A stretch of DNA of 6,604 nucleotides, from positions 1-6,604 of the forward strand of contig JAOUEK010000114.1 in the NCBI GenBank assembly GCA_029858755.1, read 5' to 3'. The DNA is from Thermoleophilia bacterium. GTDB lineage: Bacteria > Actinomycetota > Thermoleophilia > Gaiellales > Gaiellaceae. The notes beneath the pieces are model-generated. The model worked only from the letters and a program-made list of their open reading frames with translations, made no database searches and was not told the DNA's origin. This document shows, piece by piece, positions 1 through 4,816 of this stretch (the stretch's first letter is position 1; each line of letters starts with the position of its first letter). The translations under genes were made by a program, and so were the position numbers.

Positions 1-48
1 GCCCGCGACCAGCGACTGTTCCGCCGCGGGAGCGGGATCACCCCGTGA
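1..48 (+). CDS. C-terminal end of an upstream ORF, probably YidD (partial)
   Basis: The frame beginning at base 1 is open and ends at TGA 46-48, giving the tail ARDQRLFRRGSGITP. Its stop overlaps the yidC GTG start as GTGA, the tight coupling seen at other junctions in this block. In actinobacteria the usual order is rpmH-rnpA-yidD-yidC, and YidD proteins tend to end in a short variable tail after a conserved Asp-Pro-Val-Pro region, so yidD is the likeliest identity. The visible 15 residues carry no diagnostic motif. The call rests on context, and rnpA or another small ORF cannot be excluded. Confidence 0.45.
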   Translation, partial: ARDQRLFRRGSGITP

Positions 49-881
49 TCGTCGCCGGGATCCTCACCCCGATCGAAGACGTCCTCACCGCGGTCCTCGA
101 GTGGTTCCACGGCTCCGCAGGGCTCAGCTGGGCGTGGTCGATCGTCGCCCTCGTGGTCTGCGTCCGGATGCTGCTCGTCCCCGTCACGGTCCGCCAGATC
201 CACTCCATGCAGAACCTCCAGGCGCACATGCCGGAGATGAAGGAGATCCAGCAGCGCTGGAAGCACGACCGGCAGCGCCAGAACGAGGAGCTGATGAAGT
301 TCTACCGGGAGAACAAGATCAACCCGGCGTCCTCGTGCCTCCCCATCGTCCTCCAGATCCCGATCTTCATCTCGCTCTTCTACGTGCTCCGCGGCTTCGA
401 GCAGGAGATCTTCCCCAGGTACCCCTCTTCGTCGCTCGACTTCCTCGGCCTCGTCGACATCACCGAGTCGACGAAGACCGGGTGGGGGCCGCTGCTGCTC
501 GTGATCTACGTGATCAGCCAGCTGACCTCGTCCTACTACATGTCCGGGACGATGCAGAAGGCGCAGCGCATCCTGCTGATGGTGCTCCCCATCGTCTTCA
601 TCCCGTTCATCATCCAGTTCCCGTCCGGCCTCATGATCTACTGGCTGACCACGAACCTGTGGACGACCGGGCAGGGTGTCGTGACGCGCAGCATGATGCC
701 GAAGCCCGCGCTCACCACCGACGGGAAGGCCAAGACCGGCACCGCTCCCCCGCCCGCGAAGAAGAAGGGCGCGGCCCAGCCGGCGAAGACCAAGAGCCCG
801 CCGGCAGAGCCGAAGCGGCCCGCAGTCGCGGGCCCGCCGCGCCGCGTCCGCCGCAAGCGTGGCAGCGGGGGCCGGCGATGA
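45..881 (+). CDS. yidC: Membrane protein insertase YidC/Oxa1 family
   Basis: This 278-aa protein inserts and folds inner-membrane proteins, alone or with SecYEG. It is the short Gram-positive/actinobacterial form, without the large periplasmic P1 domain of proteobacterial YidC. The first conserved membrane helix (about residues 29-48) contains the invariant groove arginine, Arg41, in a VRMLLVPVT context. A charged, coiled cytoplasmic hairpin follows (about 52-92). Next comes the family signature NPASSCLPIVLQIPIF (93-108), then further membrane segments at about 99-116, 147-166 and 176-206, the last including FPSGLMIYWLTTNLW (192-206). Residues from about 215 to the end form a Lys/Arg/Pro/Ala-rich basic tail, as in other YidC proteins thought to contact the ribosome. 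The GTG start is chosen because it overlaps the upstream stop (GTGA) and gives the normal N-terminal length. The stop overlaps jag as ATGA. The family assignment is certain. Confidence 0.96.
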   Translation: MIVAGILTPIEDVLTAVLEWFHGSAGLSWAWSIVALVVCVRMLLVPVTVRQIHSMQNLQAHMPEMKEIQQRWKHDRQRQNEELMKFYRENKINPASSCLPIVLQIPIFISLFYVLRGFEQEIFPRYPSSSLDFLGLVDITESTKTGWGPLLLVIYVISQLTSSYYMSGTMQKAQRILLMVLPIVFIPFIIQFPSGLMIYWLTTNLWTTGQGVVTRSMMPKPALTTDGKAKTGTAPPPAKKKGAAQPAKTKSPPAEPKRPAVAGPPRRVRRKRGSGGRR

Positions 882-1564
882 GCGACGACGTCTCCGTGGA
901 GGCCACCGGCGAGACCGTCGGCGAGGCGAAGTGGGCAGCCGTGCGCGAGCTCGAGGCCGTGCTCCCCGGCCTCGACCGCAGCGACGTCCGGTTCCAGGTG
1001 CTCTCGGAAGGCGAGCGCGGGCTGCTCGGGGTCGGCTACTCGCCGGCCCGCGTGATGGCGACGGCAGTCGCGGGCAGCGTGCCGGCCGACCCACCGACTC
1101 CCGCATCGGGCGACGCGGCGCTCGTGCAGGAGCTGCTCGACCGGACGATCGCCGCGCTCGACCTGTCCGCGCACACGCAGCTCGAGGAGGGCGACGAGCG
1201 CATCACCGCCTCCGTGACAGGGCGGGACGTCGGCGTGCTGATCGGCCGCCACGGGCAGACGCTCGACGCCCTCCAGCAGCTCGCGAACGCAATCGTCCGT
1301 CGCGGCGGCGAGGACGCCCGCCGGGTGGTGGTCGACGCGGCCGGCTACCGCGACCGTCGCGAGGCCACGGTGACTTCGATCGCGCGCCAGGGCGCCGAGC
1401 GCGCGTCCGCGAGCGGCCGGCCTGTCGCGCTCGAGCCGATGAGCGCCGTCGAGCGTCGCGTCGTGCACGAGGCGCTCAAGGACGACCCCGAGGTGGAGAC
1501 CGCGAGCGAGGGCGTGGAGCCCCACCGCTACGTGGTCGTCGTGCCGCGACACGCCGCGGGCTGA
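878..1564 (+). CDS. jag: Jag/KhpB RNA-binding protein (Jag_N, KH and R3H domains)
   Basis: This 228-aa cytoplasmic RNA-binding protein belongs to the Jag/KhpB/EloR family. Family members in Gram-positive bacteria pair with KhpA and affect cell elongation and division through RNA binding. Three domains are visible. Jag_N is at about residues 4-58, with EATGETVGEAKWAAVREL and an ERGLLGVG segment matching the family's K/R-G-hydrophobic-LG signature. The KH domain is at about 80-155, with GRDVGVLIGRHGQTLDALQ and the GRHG loop (123-126). The R3H domain is at about 165-223, with ERRVVH containing Arg193-x3-His197 and a final HRYVVVVP strand. The ATG start overlaps the yidC stop by 4 bp, preceded by a G-rich stretch (GCGGGGGCC) that can act as ribosome binding site. 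The next gene starts 4 nt downstream, so jag lies inside the yidC-rsmG unit. The yidC-jag pairing is conserved widely. Confidence 0.94.
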   Translation: MSDDVSVEATGETVGEAKWAAVRELEAVLPGLDRSDVRFQVLSEGERGLLGVGYSPARVMATAVAGSVPADPPTPASGDAALVQELLDRTIAALDLSAHTQLEEGDERITASVTGRDVGVLIGRHGQTLDALQQLANAIVRRGGEDARRVVVDAAGYRDRREATVTSIARQGAERASASGRPVALEPMSAVERRVVHEALKDDPEVETASEGVEPHRYVVVVPRHAAG

Positions 1565-1568
1565 AGAC

Positions 1569-2189
1569 GTGGGCTCCGCACGGTGCTCGCCCCCGGCCGG
1601 CCCGCCGGACCTGCTCGACCGCTGGCTCGCCGCCGTGCTCGACACTCCCGGCCTGACCTCGCTCCGCGACCCGGCCCAGGCACGCCGCATGCTGCTCGAG
1701 GACGCGCTCCGTGCGACCGACCTCGTCGCCGCGACCCCCGGCCCCGTCGTCGACGTCGGCTCGGGCGGCGGGTCGCCGGGGATCCCCGTCGCGGCCTCCC
1801 TGCCGTCGCGGCAGGTCACGCTGCTCGAGGCGGAGCGCCGCAAGTGCGCGTTCCTGGAGCAATGGACGCGCGAGCTCCCCGGCCTCGCCGTGATCTGGGG
1901 GCGGGCCGAGGAGCAGCCGCTGGAGGAGTACGGGGTGGCCCTCGCCAAGGCGCTCGCCGAGCCGCCGGTCGCCGCCGAGTGGTGCCTGCCGCTCGTTCGC
2001 GAGGGCGGTGTCGCGCTGATCTGGGTCGGGCCCTCCGCCGACCCCGACCGCGTCGCAGCGGCTGCCGCGCGGCTCTCGGCCACCCTGGAGCGCGCCGCCG
2101 ACGGCATCCTCGTCCTGCGCAAGACGGGCCCCACCCCGCCCGGCTTCCCGCGGCGGCCAGGGGTCGCGCGGAAACGGCCGCTCGCCTGA
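1569..2189 (+). CDS. rsmG: 16S rRNA (guanine-527-N7) methyltransferase RsmG
   Basis: This 206-aa cytoplasmic SAM-dependent methyltransferase is predicted to make m7G527 in the 530 loop of 16S rRNA. Loss of RsmG is known to give low-level streptomycin resistance. Its length matches the family (E. coli 207 aa). The glycine-rich SAM loop is at VVDVGSGGGSPGIP (60-73), followed by LLEAERRKCAFL (85-96), equivalent to the family LLDS-x-KR-x-FL. LTSLRD (29-34) corresponds to NLTS-x-RD, and PPGFPRRPG near the end resembles the C-terminal P-x-YPRR-x-G seen in Gram-positive members. Several usually conserved positions differ: the N of NLTS is Gly, the His of the RHILDS motif is absent (RRMLLEDAL instead), and SRA is AKA. 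The GTG start lies 4 nt after the jag stop and keeps the expected N-terminal helix. Position between jag and parA is the classic context. Identity is strong. Whether the divergence alters activity is unknown. Confidence 0.88.
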   Translation: MGSARCSPPAGPPDLLDRWLAAVLDTPGLTSLRDPAQARRMLLEDALRATDLVAATPGPVVDVGSGGGSPGIPVAASLPSRQVTLLEAERRKCAFLEQWTRELPGLAVIWGRAEEQPLEEYGVALAKALAEPPVAAEWCLPLVREGGVALIWVGPSADPDRVAAAAARLSATLERAADGILVLRKTGPTPPGFPRRPGVARKRPLA

Positions 2190-2216
2190 GCCGACCCCGT
2201 CGCGTCCGCCGCCGTC

Positions 2217-2221
2217 GGGAG
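2217..2221 (+). promoter_or_regulatory. Ribosome binding site of parA
   Basis: GGGAG lies 9 nt before GTG 2231, a good Shine-Dalgarno match and spacing. It fixes the parA start. A second purine run (GAGG at 2225-2228) is too close to the start to act. The 41-nt gap after rsmG holds no recognisable -10/-35 pair or terminator, so parA is probably read from the upstream transcript. Confidence 0.55.
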
Positions 2222-2230
2222 AATGAGGTC

Positions 2231-2986
2231 GTGCCCGCCCGGGTCTACGCGATCGCCAACCAGAAGGGCGGTGTCGGCAAGACGACCACCGCCGTCAACC
2301 TCGCCGCCTGCCTCGCCGAGGCGGGCGAGCGGACGCTGCTCGTCGACCTCGACCCCCAGGCGAACGCGACCTCCGGGCTCGGCGCCCGCGCCAACGGCAC
2401 CTCCACGCTCGACCTGCTCGACGGCGCGCCCCTCGGCGAGCTCGCGAAGGCGTCCGGCCTCGCAAACCTCGATCTCGTGCCCGCGAAGCAGGCGCTCGCC
2501 GCGGCCGCCGTTCACCTCTCGGCGCTCGACGGCGGCGAGCGCTACCTGGCCGACGCGCTCAACGGGGCGACCGATCCATACGCCTTCGTCTTCCTCGACT
2601 GCCCCCCCTCGTTCGGCCCGCTGACCGTGAACGCGCTGGCCGCCGCCGACCGCGTGATCGTGCCGGTGCAGGCCGAGTACTACGCGCTCGAGGGCCTTTC
2701 GCAGCTGCTCGGCTCGATCAACCTCGTGAAGGCGCGGCTGAACCCCCGCCTCGCCGTCGCCGGGATCTTGCTGACCATGGTGGACGCCCGGACCCGCCTC
2801 GCCGCCGACGTCGAGCGTGAGCTACGACGGCATTTCGGCAACCTCGTCTTCACGACCACCGTGCCGCGCTCGGTTCGCCTCGCCGAGGCGCCGAGCCACG
2901 GCCTCCCCGCGATCGCCTACGACCGGCAGTCCGCCGGCGCGCAGGCCTACTGGAAGGTGGCGATGGAGCTTGTCGACCGTTCCTGA
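2231..2986 (+). CDS. parA: Chromosome-partitioning ATPase ParA (Soj type)
   Basis: This 251-aa deviant-Walker ATPase binds DNA non-specifically as an ATP dimer and, driven by ParB-stimulated hydrolysis, helps segregate newly replicated origins. The deviant Walker A motif KGGVGKTT spans residues 12-19, with signature Lys12 and catalytic Lys17. LLVDLDPQ (36-43) is the A' motif, and FVFLDCPPS (119-127) is Walker B with Asp123. The C-terminal family signature RSVRLAEAPSHGLPAI is intact. The protein begins directly at the ATPase fold with no N-terminal helix-turn-helix, which marks the chromosomal (Soj, type Ib-like) form rather than an autoregulating plasmid ParA. GTG 2231 is the start because it has a spaced GGGAG and leaves the usual ten residues before Walker A. 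Its end overlaps parB by 17 nt, so the partner proteins are probably made from one message. Confidence 0.96.
   Translation: MPARVYAIANQKGGVGKTTTAVNLAACLAEAGERTLLVDLDPQANATSGLGARANGTSTLDLLDGAPLGELAKASGLANLDLVPAKQALAAAAVHLSALDGGERYLADALNGATDPYAFVFLDCPPSFGPLTVNALAAADRVIVPVQAEYYALEGLSQLLGSINLVKARLNPRLAVAGILLTMVDARTRLAADVERELRRHFGNLVFTTTVPRSVRLAEAPSHGLPAIAYDRQSAGAQAYWKVAMELVDRS
2955..2960 (+). promoter_or_regulatory. Ribosome binding site of parB, inside parA
   Basis: AGGTGG, the core of a longer GGAAGGTGG run, lies 9 nt before TTG 2970 within the last codons of parA. It supports the unusual TTG start. A nearer GGAG (2965-2968) is only 1 nt from the start and unlikely to serve. No ATG or GTG gives a better N-terminus. 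Confidence 0.55.
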
Positions 2987-3818
2987 CACTCCCCGCCGCG
3001 GCCTCGGCCGTGGCCTCGAGGTGCTGATCGGAGGCGCCGGCGATGCCGAGCTGCTCCACCTCCCGGTCGAGGCCGTCCACCCCAACCCGCGACAGCCGCG
3101 CAAGCGGTTCGAGCCCGAGGCCACCGCCGGCCTCGCCGCCTCCATGCGCCACCAGGGCGTGCTCCAGCCCGTGGTCGTCCGGCCGAGGCCCGACGGGGGC
3201 TACGAGCTGGTCGCCGGCGAGCGCCGCTGGCGCGCCGCCCGTGAGGCCGGATTGCCGACGCTCCCCGCCGTCGTCCGCGAAGCAGGCGACCGGGACGCGC
3301 TGCTGCTCGGCCTCGTCGAGAACGTGGCCCGCGAGGATCTCTCCCCGGTCGAGGAGGCCCGCGCCTACGCGTCGCTGGTCGACGAGTTCGAGCTCACCCT
3401 CGCCGAGGTCGCCGACCACGTGGGCCGCTCGAAGCCGGCCGTCTCCAACCGCCTCCGCCTGCTCGAGCTGCCCGAGGAGGTGCTGTGGATGCTCGCGCGC
3501 GGCGAGATCACCGAGGGCCACGGCCGCGCCGTGCTGGCGGTGCCCGACGACGACGGACGCATACGCCTCGCCCGGCGCATCGCTCGCGACGGGATGACGG
3601 TGCGCGCAGCCGAGCGCGCGGCCCGCACCGCCGGCGCGCGCCGGCGGCCCCGCCGCTCCTCGTCTCCCGTCGACCCCGCCCTGGCCGCACGCGCCCGCGA
3701 CGCCGCCGAGCGCCTCACCGGGCTCCCGGCCCGCGTCACCGCGGGCCGGCTGGAGATCGAGTTCGGCGACGAGACCCGTCTCGCCGAGCTCGTGGAGGCG
3801 CTGGAAGCCACCGGCTGA
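2970..3818 (+). CDS. parB: Chromosome-partitioning protein ParB (Spo0J type)
   Basis: This 282-aa CTP-dependent DNA clamp loads at parS near the origin, spreads, and stimulates ParA. The N-terminal ParA-contact segment RRGLGRGLEVLI spans residues 9-20. The CTPase/N-domain boxes follow: NPRQPRKRF (39-47), GERRWRAA (83-90) and ENVAREDLSPVEEA (117-130). A central helix-turn-helix for parS recognition is at about 143-165 (TLAEVADHVGRSKPAVSNRLRLL). An Arg/Ala-rich linker (about 207-231) leads to a short C-terminal dimerisation region ending RLEIEFGDETRLAELVEALEA. The length is typical. The start is TTG 2970, chosen for its spaced AGGTGG and because any later GTG would remove the ParA-contact motif. 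A much earlier start is possible but would overlap parA by 170 bp and add unrelated residues. I find no parS-like sequence (TGTTTCACGTGAAACA type) in this window. Confidence 0.94.
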   Translation: MSTVPDTPRRGLGRGLEVLIGGAGDAELLHLPVEAVHPNPRQPRKRFEPEATAGLAASMRHQGVLQPVVVRPRPDGGYELVAGERRWRAAREAGLPTLPAVVREAGDRDALLLGLVENVAREDLSPVEEARAYASLVDEFELTLAEVADHVGRSKPAVSNRLRLLELPEEVLWMLARGEITEGHGRAVLAVPDDDGRIRLARRIARDGMTVRAAERAARTAGARRRPRRSSSPVDPALAARARDAAERLTGLPARVTAGRLEIEFGDETRLAELVEALEATG

Positions 3819-3837
3819 CCCTCTCGCCGGCAGCCGG
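3811..3837 (+). terminator. Weak hairpin over the parB stop, possible terminator
   Basis: CCGGCTG (3811-3817) and CAGCCGG (3831-3837) are perfect inverted repeats that could form a 7-bp stem with a 13-nt loop. The left arm contains the parB stop codon. No T-run follows, and such GC stems arise easily by chance here, so this is only a candidate for the end of the yidC-parB transcript. Confidence 0.22.
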
Positions 3838-3849
3838 CCGAGCTCGGCC
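3836..3849. repeat. Perfect 14-bp GC palindrome between parB and tRNA-Ile
   Basis: GGCCGAGCTCGGCC reads the same on both strands. With no spacer it is more like a protein-binding palindrome than a hairpin, but it has no known consensus (it is not parS), and short GC palindromes are expected in DNA of this composition. Confidence 0.3.
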
Positions 3850-3856
3850 CGTTCGC

Positions 3857-3862
3857 TACACT
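3857..3862 (+). promoter_or_regulatory. Candidate -10 box of the tRNA-Ile promoter
   Basis: TACACT fits the TAnnnT -10 consensus of actinobacterial housekeeping sigma factors. It ends 14 nt before the mature tRNA 5' end, leaving room for a short leader to be removed by RNase P. No TTGACA-like -35 is visible at 16-18 bp upstream, so the call rests on the -10 and its position. Confidence 0.35.
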
Positions 3863-3876
3863 CCGACCCCCGGAGG

Positions 3877-3950
3877 GGGCGATTAGCTCAGTTGGTTAGA
3901 GCGCCGCTCTGATAAGGCGGAGGTCCCTGGTTCGAGTCCAGGATCGCCCA
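3877..3950 (+). tRNA. tRNA-Ile, anticodon GAU
   Basis: A complete cloverleaf can be drawn. The acceptor stem is GGGCGAT (3877-3883) with ATCGCCC (3943-3949). The D arm is GCTC/GAGC (3886-3889 with 3899-3902). The anticodon stem is CCGCT (3904-3908) with GGCGG (3916-3920), closed by a T-G pair. The loop CTGATAA has anticodon GAT at 3911-3913, and the T arm CCTGG/CCAGG encloses TTCGAGT. The discriminator base is A3950. The next bases are TGT, so the 3' CCA is not encoded and must be added by nucleotidyltransferase. The tRNA reads the AUC and AUU isoleucine codons. In actinobacteria tRNA-Ile(GAU) is often found near the origin, which agrees with the neighbouring parAB. No second copy of its 3' end occurs in the window, so there is no sign that it serves as an integration site here. 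Confidence 0.98.
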
Positions 3951-3962
3951 TGTTGGTCCGCA

Positions 3963-3993
3963 GAGCGGGAATCCGCCGTGCGGATTCCCGCTC
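3963..3993 (+). terminator. Perfect 14-bp hairpin downstream of tRNA-Ile
   Basis: GAGCGGGAATCCGC (3963-3976), loop CGT, and GCGGATTCCCGCTC (3980-3993) form an uninterrupted stem. It starts 12 nt after the tRNA 3' end, which suits a transcription terminator. It lacks a T-run, which is common for actinobacterial hairpin terminators. The right arm is also the start of the first 69-bp repeat copy, so the hairpin and repeat are physically merged. Confidence 0.55.
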
Positions 3994-4047
3994 GCGAGGA
4001 TCCCTGAAGGCGTCCGCTGCGCGGCCGCGGCGACGGCGGCTCGGCCG
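3979..4047. repeat. 69-bp direct repeat, copy 1
   Basis: This stretch is identical over 69 bp to 4080-4148, an offset of 101 bp. It begins TGCGGATTCCCGCTCGCGAG and ends with GGCTCGGCCG. It contains the 8-bp palindrome CTCGCGAG, a NotI-type GCGGCCGC, and the inverted pair CGCGGCCG/CGGCCGCG (4020-4027 and 4042-4049), so a transcript of it could fold. Confidence 0.95.
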
Positions 4048-4066
4048 CGGCGACGGCAGCTCGGCC
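4027..4066. repeat. 20-bp tandem duplication within the array
   Basis: GCGGCGACGGCGGCTCGGCC (4027-4046) is followed directly by the same 20-mer with one change (G4038 to A4058). The second 69-bp copy has only one such unit (4128-4147). This extra unit explains most of why the first two copies are 101 bp apart while the possible third follows after about 80 bp. Confidence 0.9.
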
Positions 4067-4079
4067 GTGAGGCTGCCCC

Positions 4080-4148
4080 TGCGGATTCCCGCTCGCGAGG
4101 ATCCCTGAAGGCGTCCGCTGCGCGGCCGCGGCGACGGCGGCTCGGCCG
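4080..4148. repeat. 69-bp direct repeat, copy 2
   Basis: This copy is identical to 3979-4047. It lacks the upstream inverted arm that gives copy 1 its hairpin. Similarity continues in a looser form beyond the identical block: GTGAGGCTGCC (4067-4077) after the internal unit in the first copy matches GTGAGGCCGCC (4148-4158) here with one change. The full repeat unit is therefore about 80 bp. Confidence 0.95.
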
Positions 4149-4159
4149 TGAGGCCGCCG

Positions 4160-4190
4160 TGTGGGCTCCGCTGGCGCGGATCCCCAACGC
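4160..4190. repeat. Possible degenerate third repeat copy
   Basis: This stretch (TGTGGGCTCCGCT, then GCGCGGATCCC) aligns with the first 30 bases of the 69-bp repeat with several substitutions and one gap. It starts 80 bp after copy 2, the spacing expected for a tandem unit without the extra 20-mer. GC-rich background makes chance similarity possible. Confidence 0.4.
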
Positions 4191-4229
4191 CGCCGCCGCA
4201 GGGACGGTCGCCGGGATGGGTCGCCTGGA

Positions 4230-4235
4230 TACACT
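4230..4235 (+). promoter_or_regulatory. Candidate -10 box of the BFN gene
   Basis: TACACT, the same hexamer as in front of the tRNA, ends 8 nt before an in-frame GTG (4244) and 14 nt before ATG 4250. A start point about 7 nt downstream (near 4242) would give a nearly leaderless message. No recognisable -35 is present. Confidence 0.35.
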
Positions 4236-4240
4236 GGGAG
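4236..4240 (+). promoter_or_regulatory. Ribosome binding site of the BFN gene
   Basis: GGGAG lies 9 nt before ATG 4250, supporting that start over ATG 4259 and over the far upstream in-frame GTG at 4148, which lies in repeat sequence. If TACACT 4230-4235 is the true -10, this site would not be transcribed, so the two signals exclude each other unless a further promoter exists upstream. Confidence 0.45.
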
Positions 4241-4249
4241 CCAGTGGCG

Positions 4250-4816
4250 ATGCGCGAGATGTCCGTCTACGGCGTGAGCTTCGACCTCGCGAGCAAGCAG
4301 CCGATCGTCCTTCTCCGGACGACGGACGGCAACACCTTCTTGCCCATCTGGATCGGCCATCCGGAGGCGGCGGCGATCCTCATGAAGCTCCAGGACTCCG
4401 AGCCGCCGCGGCCACTCACACACGACCTCGCCTGCTCGATCATCGACTCGCTCGACGCGGAGATCGTGCGCGTCACCGTCACCGAGCTGCGCGAGAACAC
4501 CTTCTTCGCGAGGATCACGCTCCGCCGGGACGGCGACGAGCTCGAGATCGACTCGCGCACCTCGGACGCGATCGCCCTCGCACTTCGCGCGGACGCCTCG
4601 ATCTTCGCGGCAGACGAGGTGATCGACGAGTCCGGCGTCGAGTTCGACGGCGACGAGCCCGAGCTGGAGCGGGGCGTCGCCACCCCGGCCTCGCTGAGCG
4701 AGGTCGACGTCGGCGAGTTCCGGCGCTTCCTCGACAGCGTCACCCCCGATGAGTTCCGGACGGAGGACGAGGACGCGGAGGAAGAAGAGGAAGAAGAAGG
4801 AGAAGCAGAGGACTAG
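4250..4816 (+). CDS. Bifunctional nuclease (BFN/DUF151) family protein
   Basis: This 188-aa cytoplasmic protein belongs to the DUF151/bifunctional nuclease family. The family is named after plant BBD proteins with DNase and RNase activity; its bacterial role is poorly defined. Visible family features are a Val-x-Gly-Val start (VYGVSFDLASKQPIVLL), LPIWIGHPEAAAI (31-43), the PRPLTHDL segment (54-60 region), a SDAIALALRADASIFA stretch, and a C-terminal EFRRFLDSVTPDEF. The architecture resembles the mycobacterial homologue as I remember it. A Glu/Asp-rich tail follows from about residue 171 to the end and is probably disordered. All six GAA codons that I find in the gene lie in this tail, while the body uses GAG. 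The start is taken at ATG 4250 because of its spaced GGGAG, although GTG 4244 is possible. The gene stands alone on its strand after the tRNA and repeats, and its stop overlaps the convergent chorismate mutase stop. Confidence 0.9.
   Translation: MREMSVYGVSFDLASKQPIVLLRTTDGNTFLPIWIGHPEAAAILMKLQDSEPPRPLTHDLACSIIDSLDAEIVRVTVTELRENTFFARITLRRDGDELEIDSRTSDAIALALRADASIFAADEVIDESGVEFDGDEPELERGVATPASLSEVDVGEFRRFLDSVTPDEFRTEDEDAEEEEEEEGEAED
4777..4805 (+). repeat. 29-nt polypurine (GAA/GAG) tract in the BFN tail
   Basis: This is an unbroken purine run made of Glu codons, low-complexity and A-rich against a very GC-rich background. Read from the other strand it is a C/T-only tract just beyond the stop of the convergent chorismate mutase gene. 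Confidence 0.9.

Larger units (their letters stand above)
3951..4249. other. 299-bp intergenic region with repeats, no protein gene
   Basis: Between the tRNA and the BFN gene I see, in order: a strong hairpin, a direct-repeat array with an internal 20-bp duplication, a degenerate repeat-like stretch, and a TACACT box with a GGGAG just before the BFN start. Open frames across it on the minus strand are antisense to the tRNA and to the repeats and are not credible genes. Confidence 0.8.

Noticed and set aside
101..877. In-frame upstream extension of jag by about 259 codons
   Set aside because: It is a shadow of yidC. Jag starts properly at ATG 878 with its Jag_N domain.
638..2515. 625-codon open frame on the minus strand, antisense to yidC, jag, rsmG and parA
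   Set aside because: It lies opposite four well-supported genes, has low-complexity Arg/Gly/Ala-rich composition and no family motif. Long antisense frames are expected at this GC content.
3417..3422. CACGTG inside parB as a parS core
   Set aside because: The flanks do not match TTT...AAA; it is a coding hexamer within the helix-turn-helix region.
3877..3950. tRNA-Ile as an attachment site for an integrated element
   Set aside because: No integrase and no duplicated tRNA 3' end are found; the genes on both sides look like ordinary chromosomal genes.
3979..4148. CRISPR-like repeats
   Set aside because: There are only two 69-bp copies plus internal 20-mers, no spacers of uniform length and no cas genes nearby.
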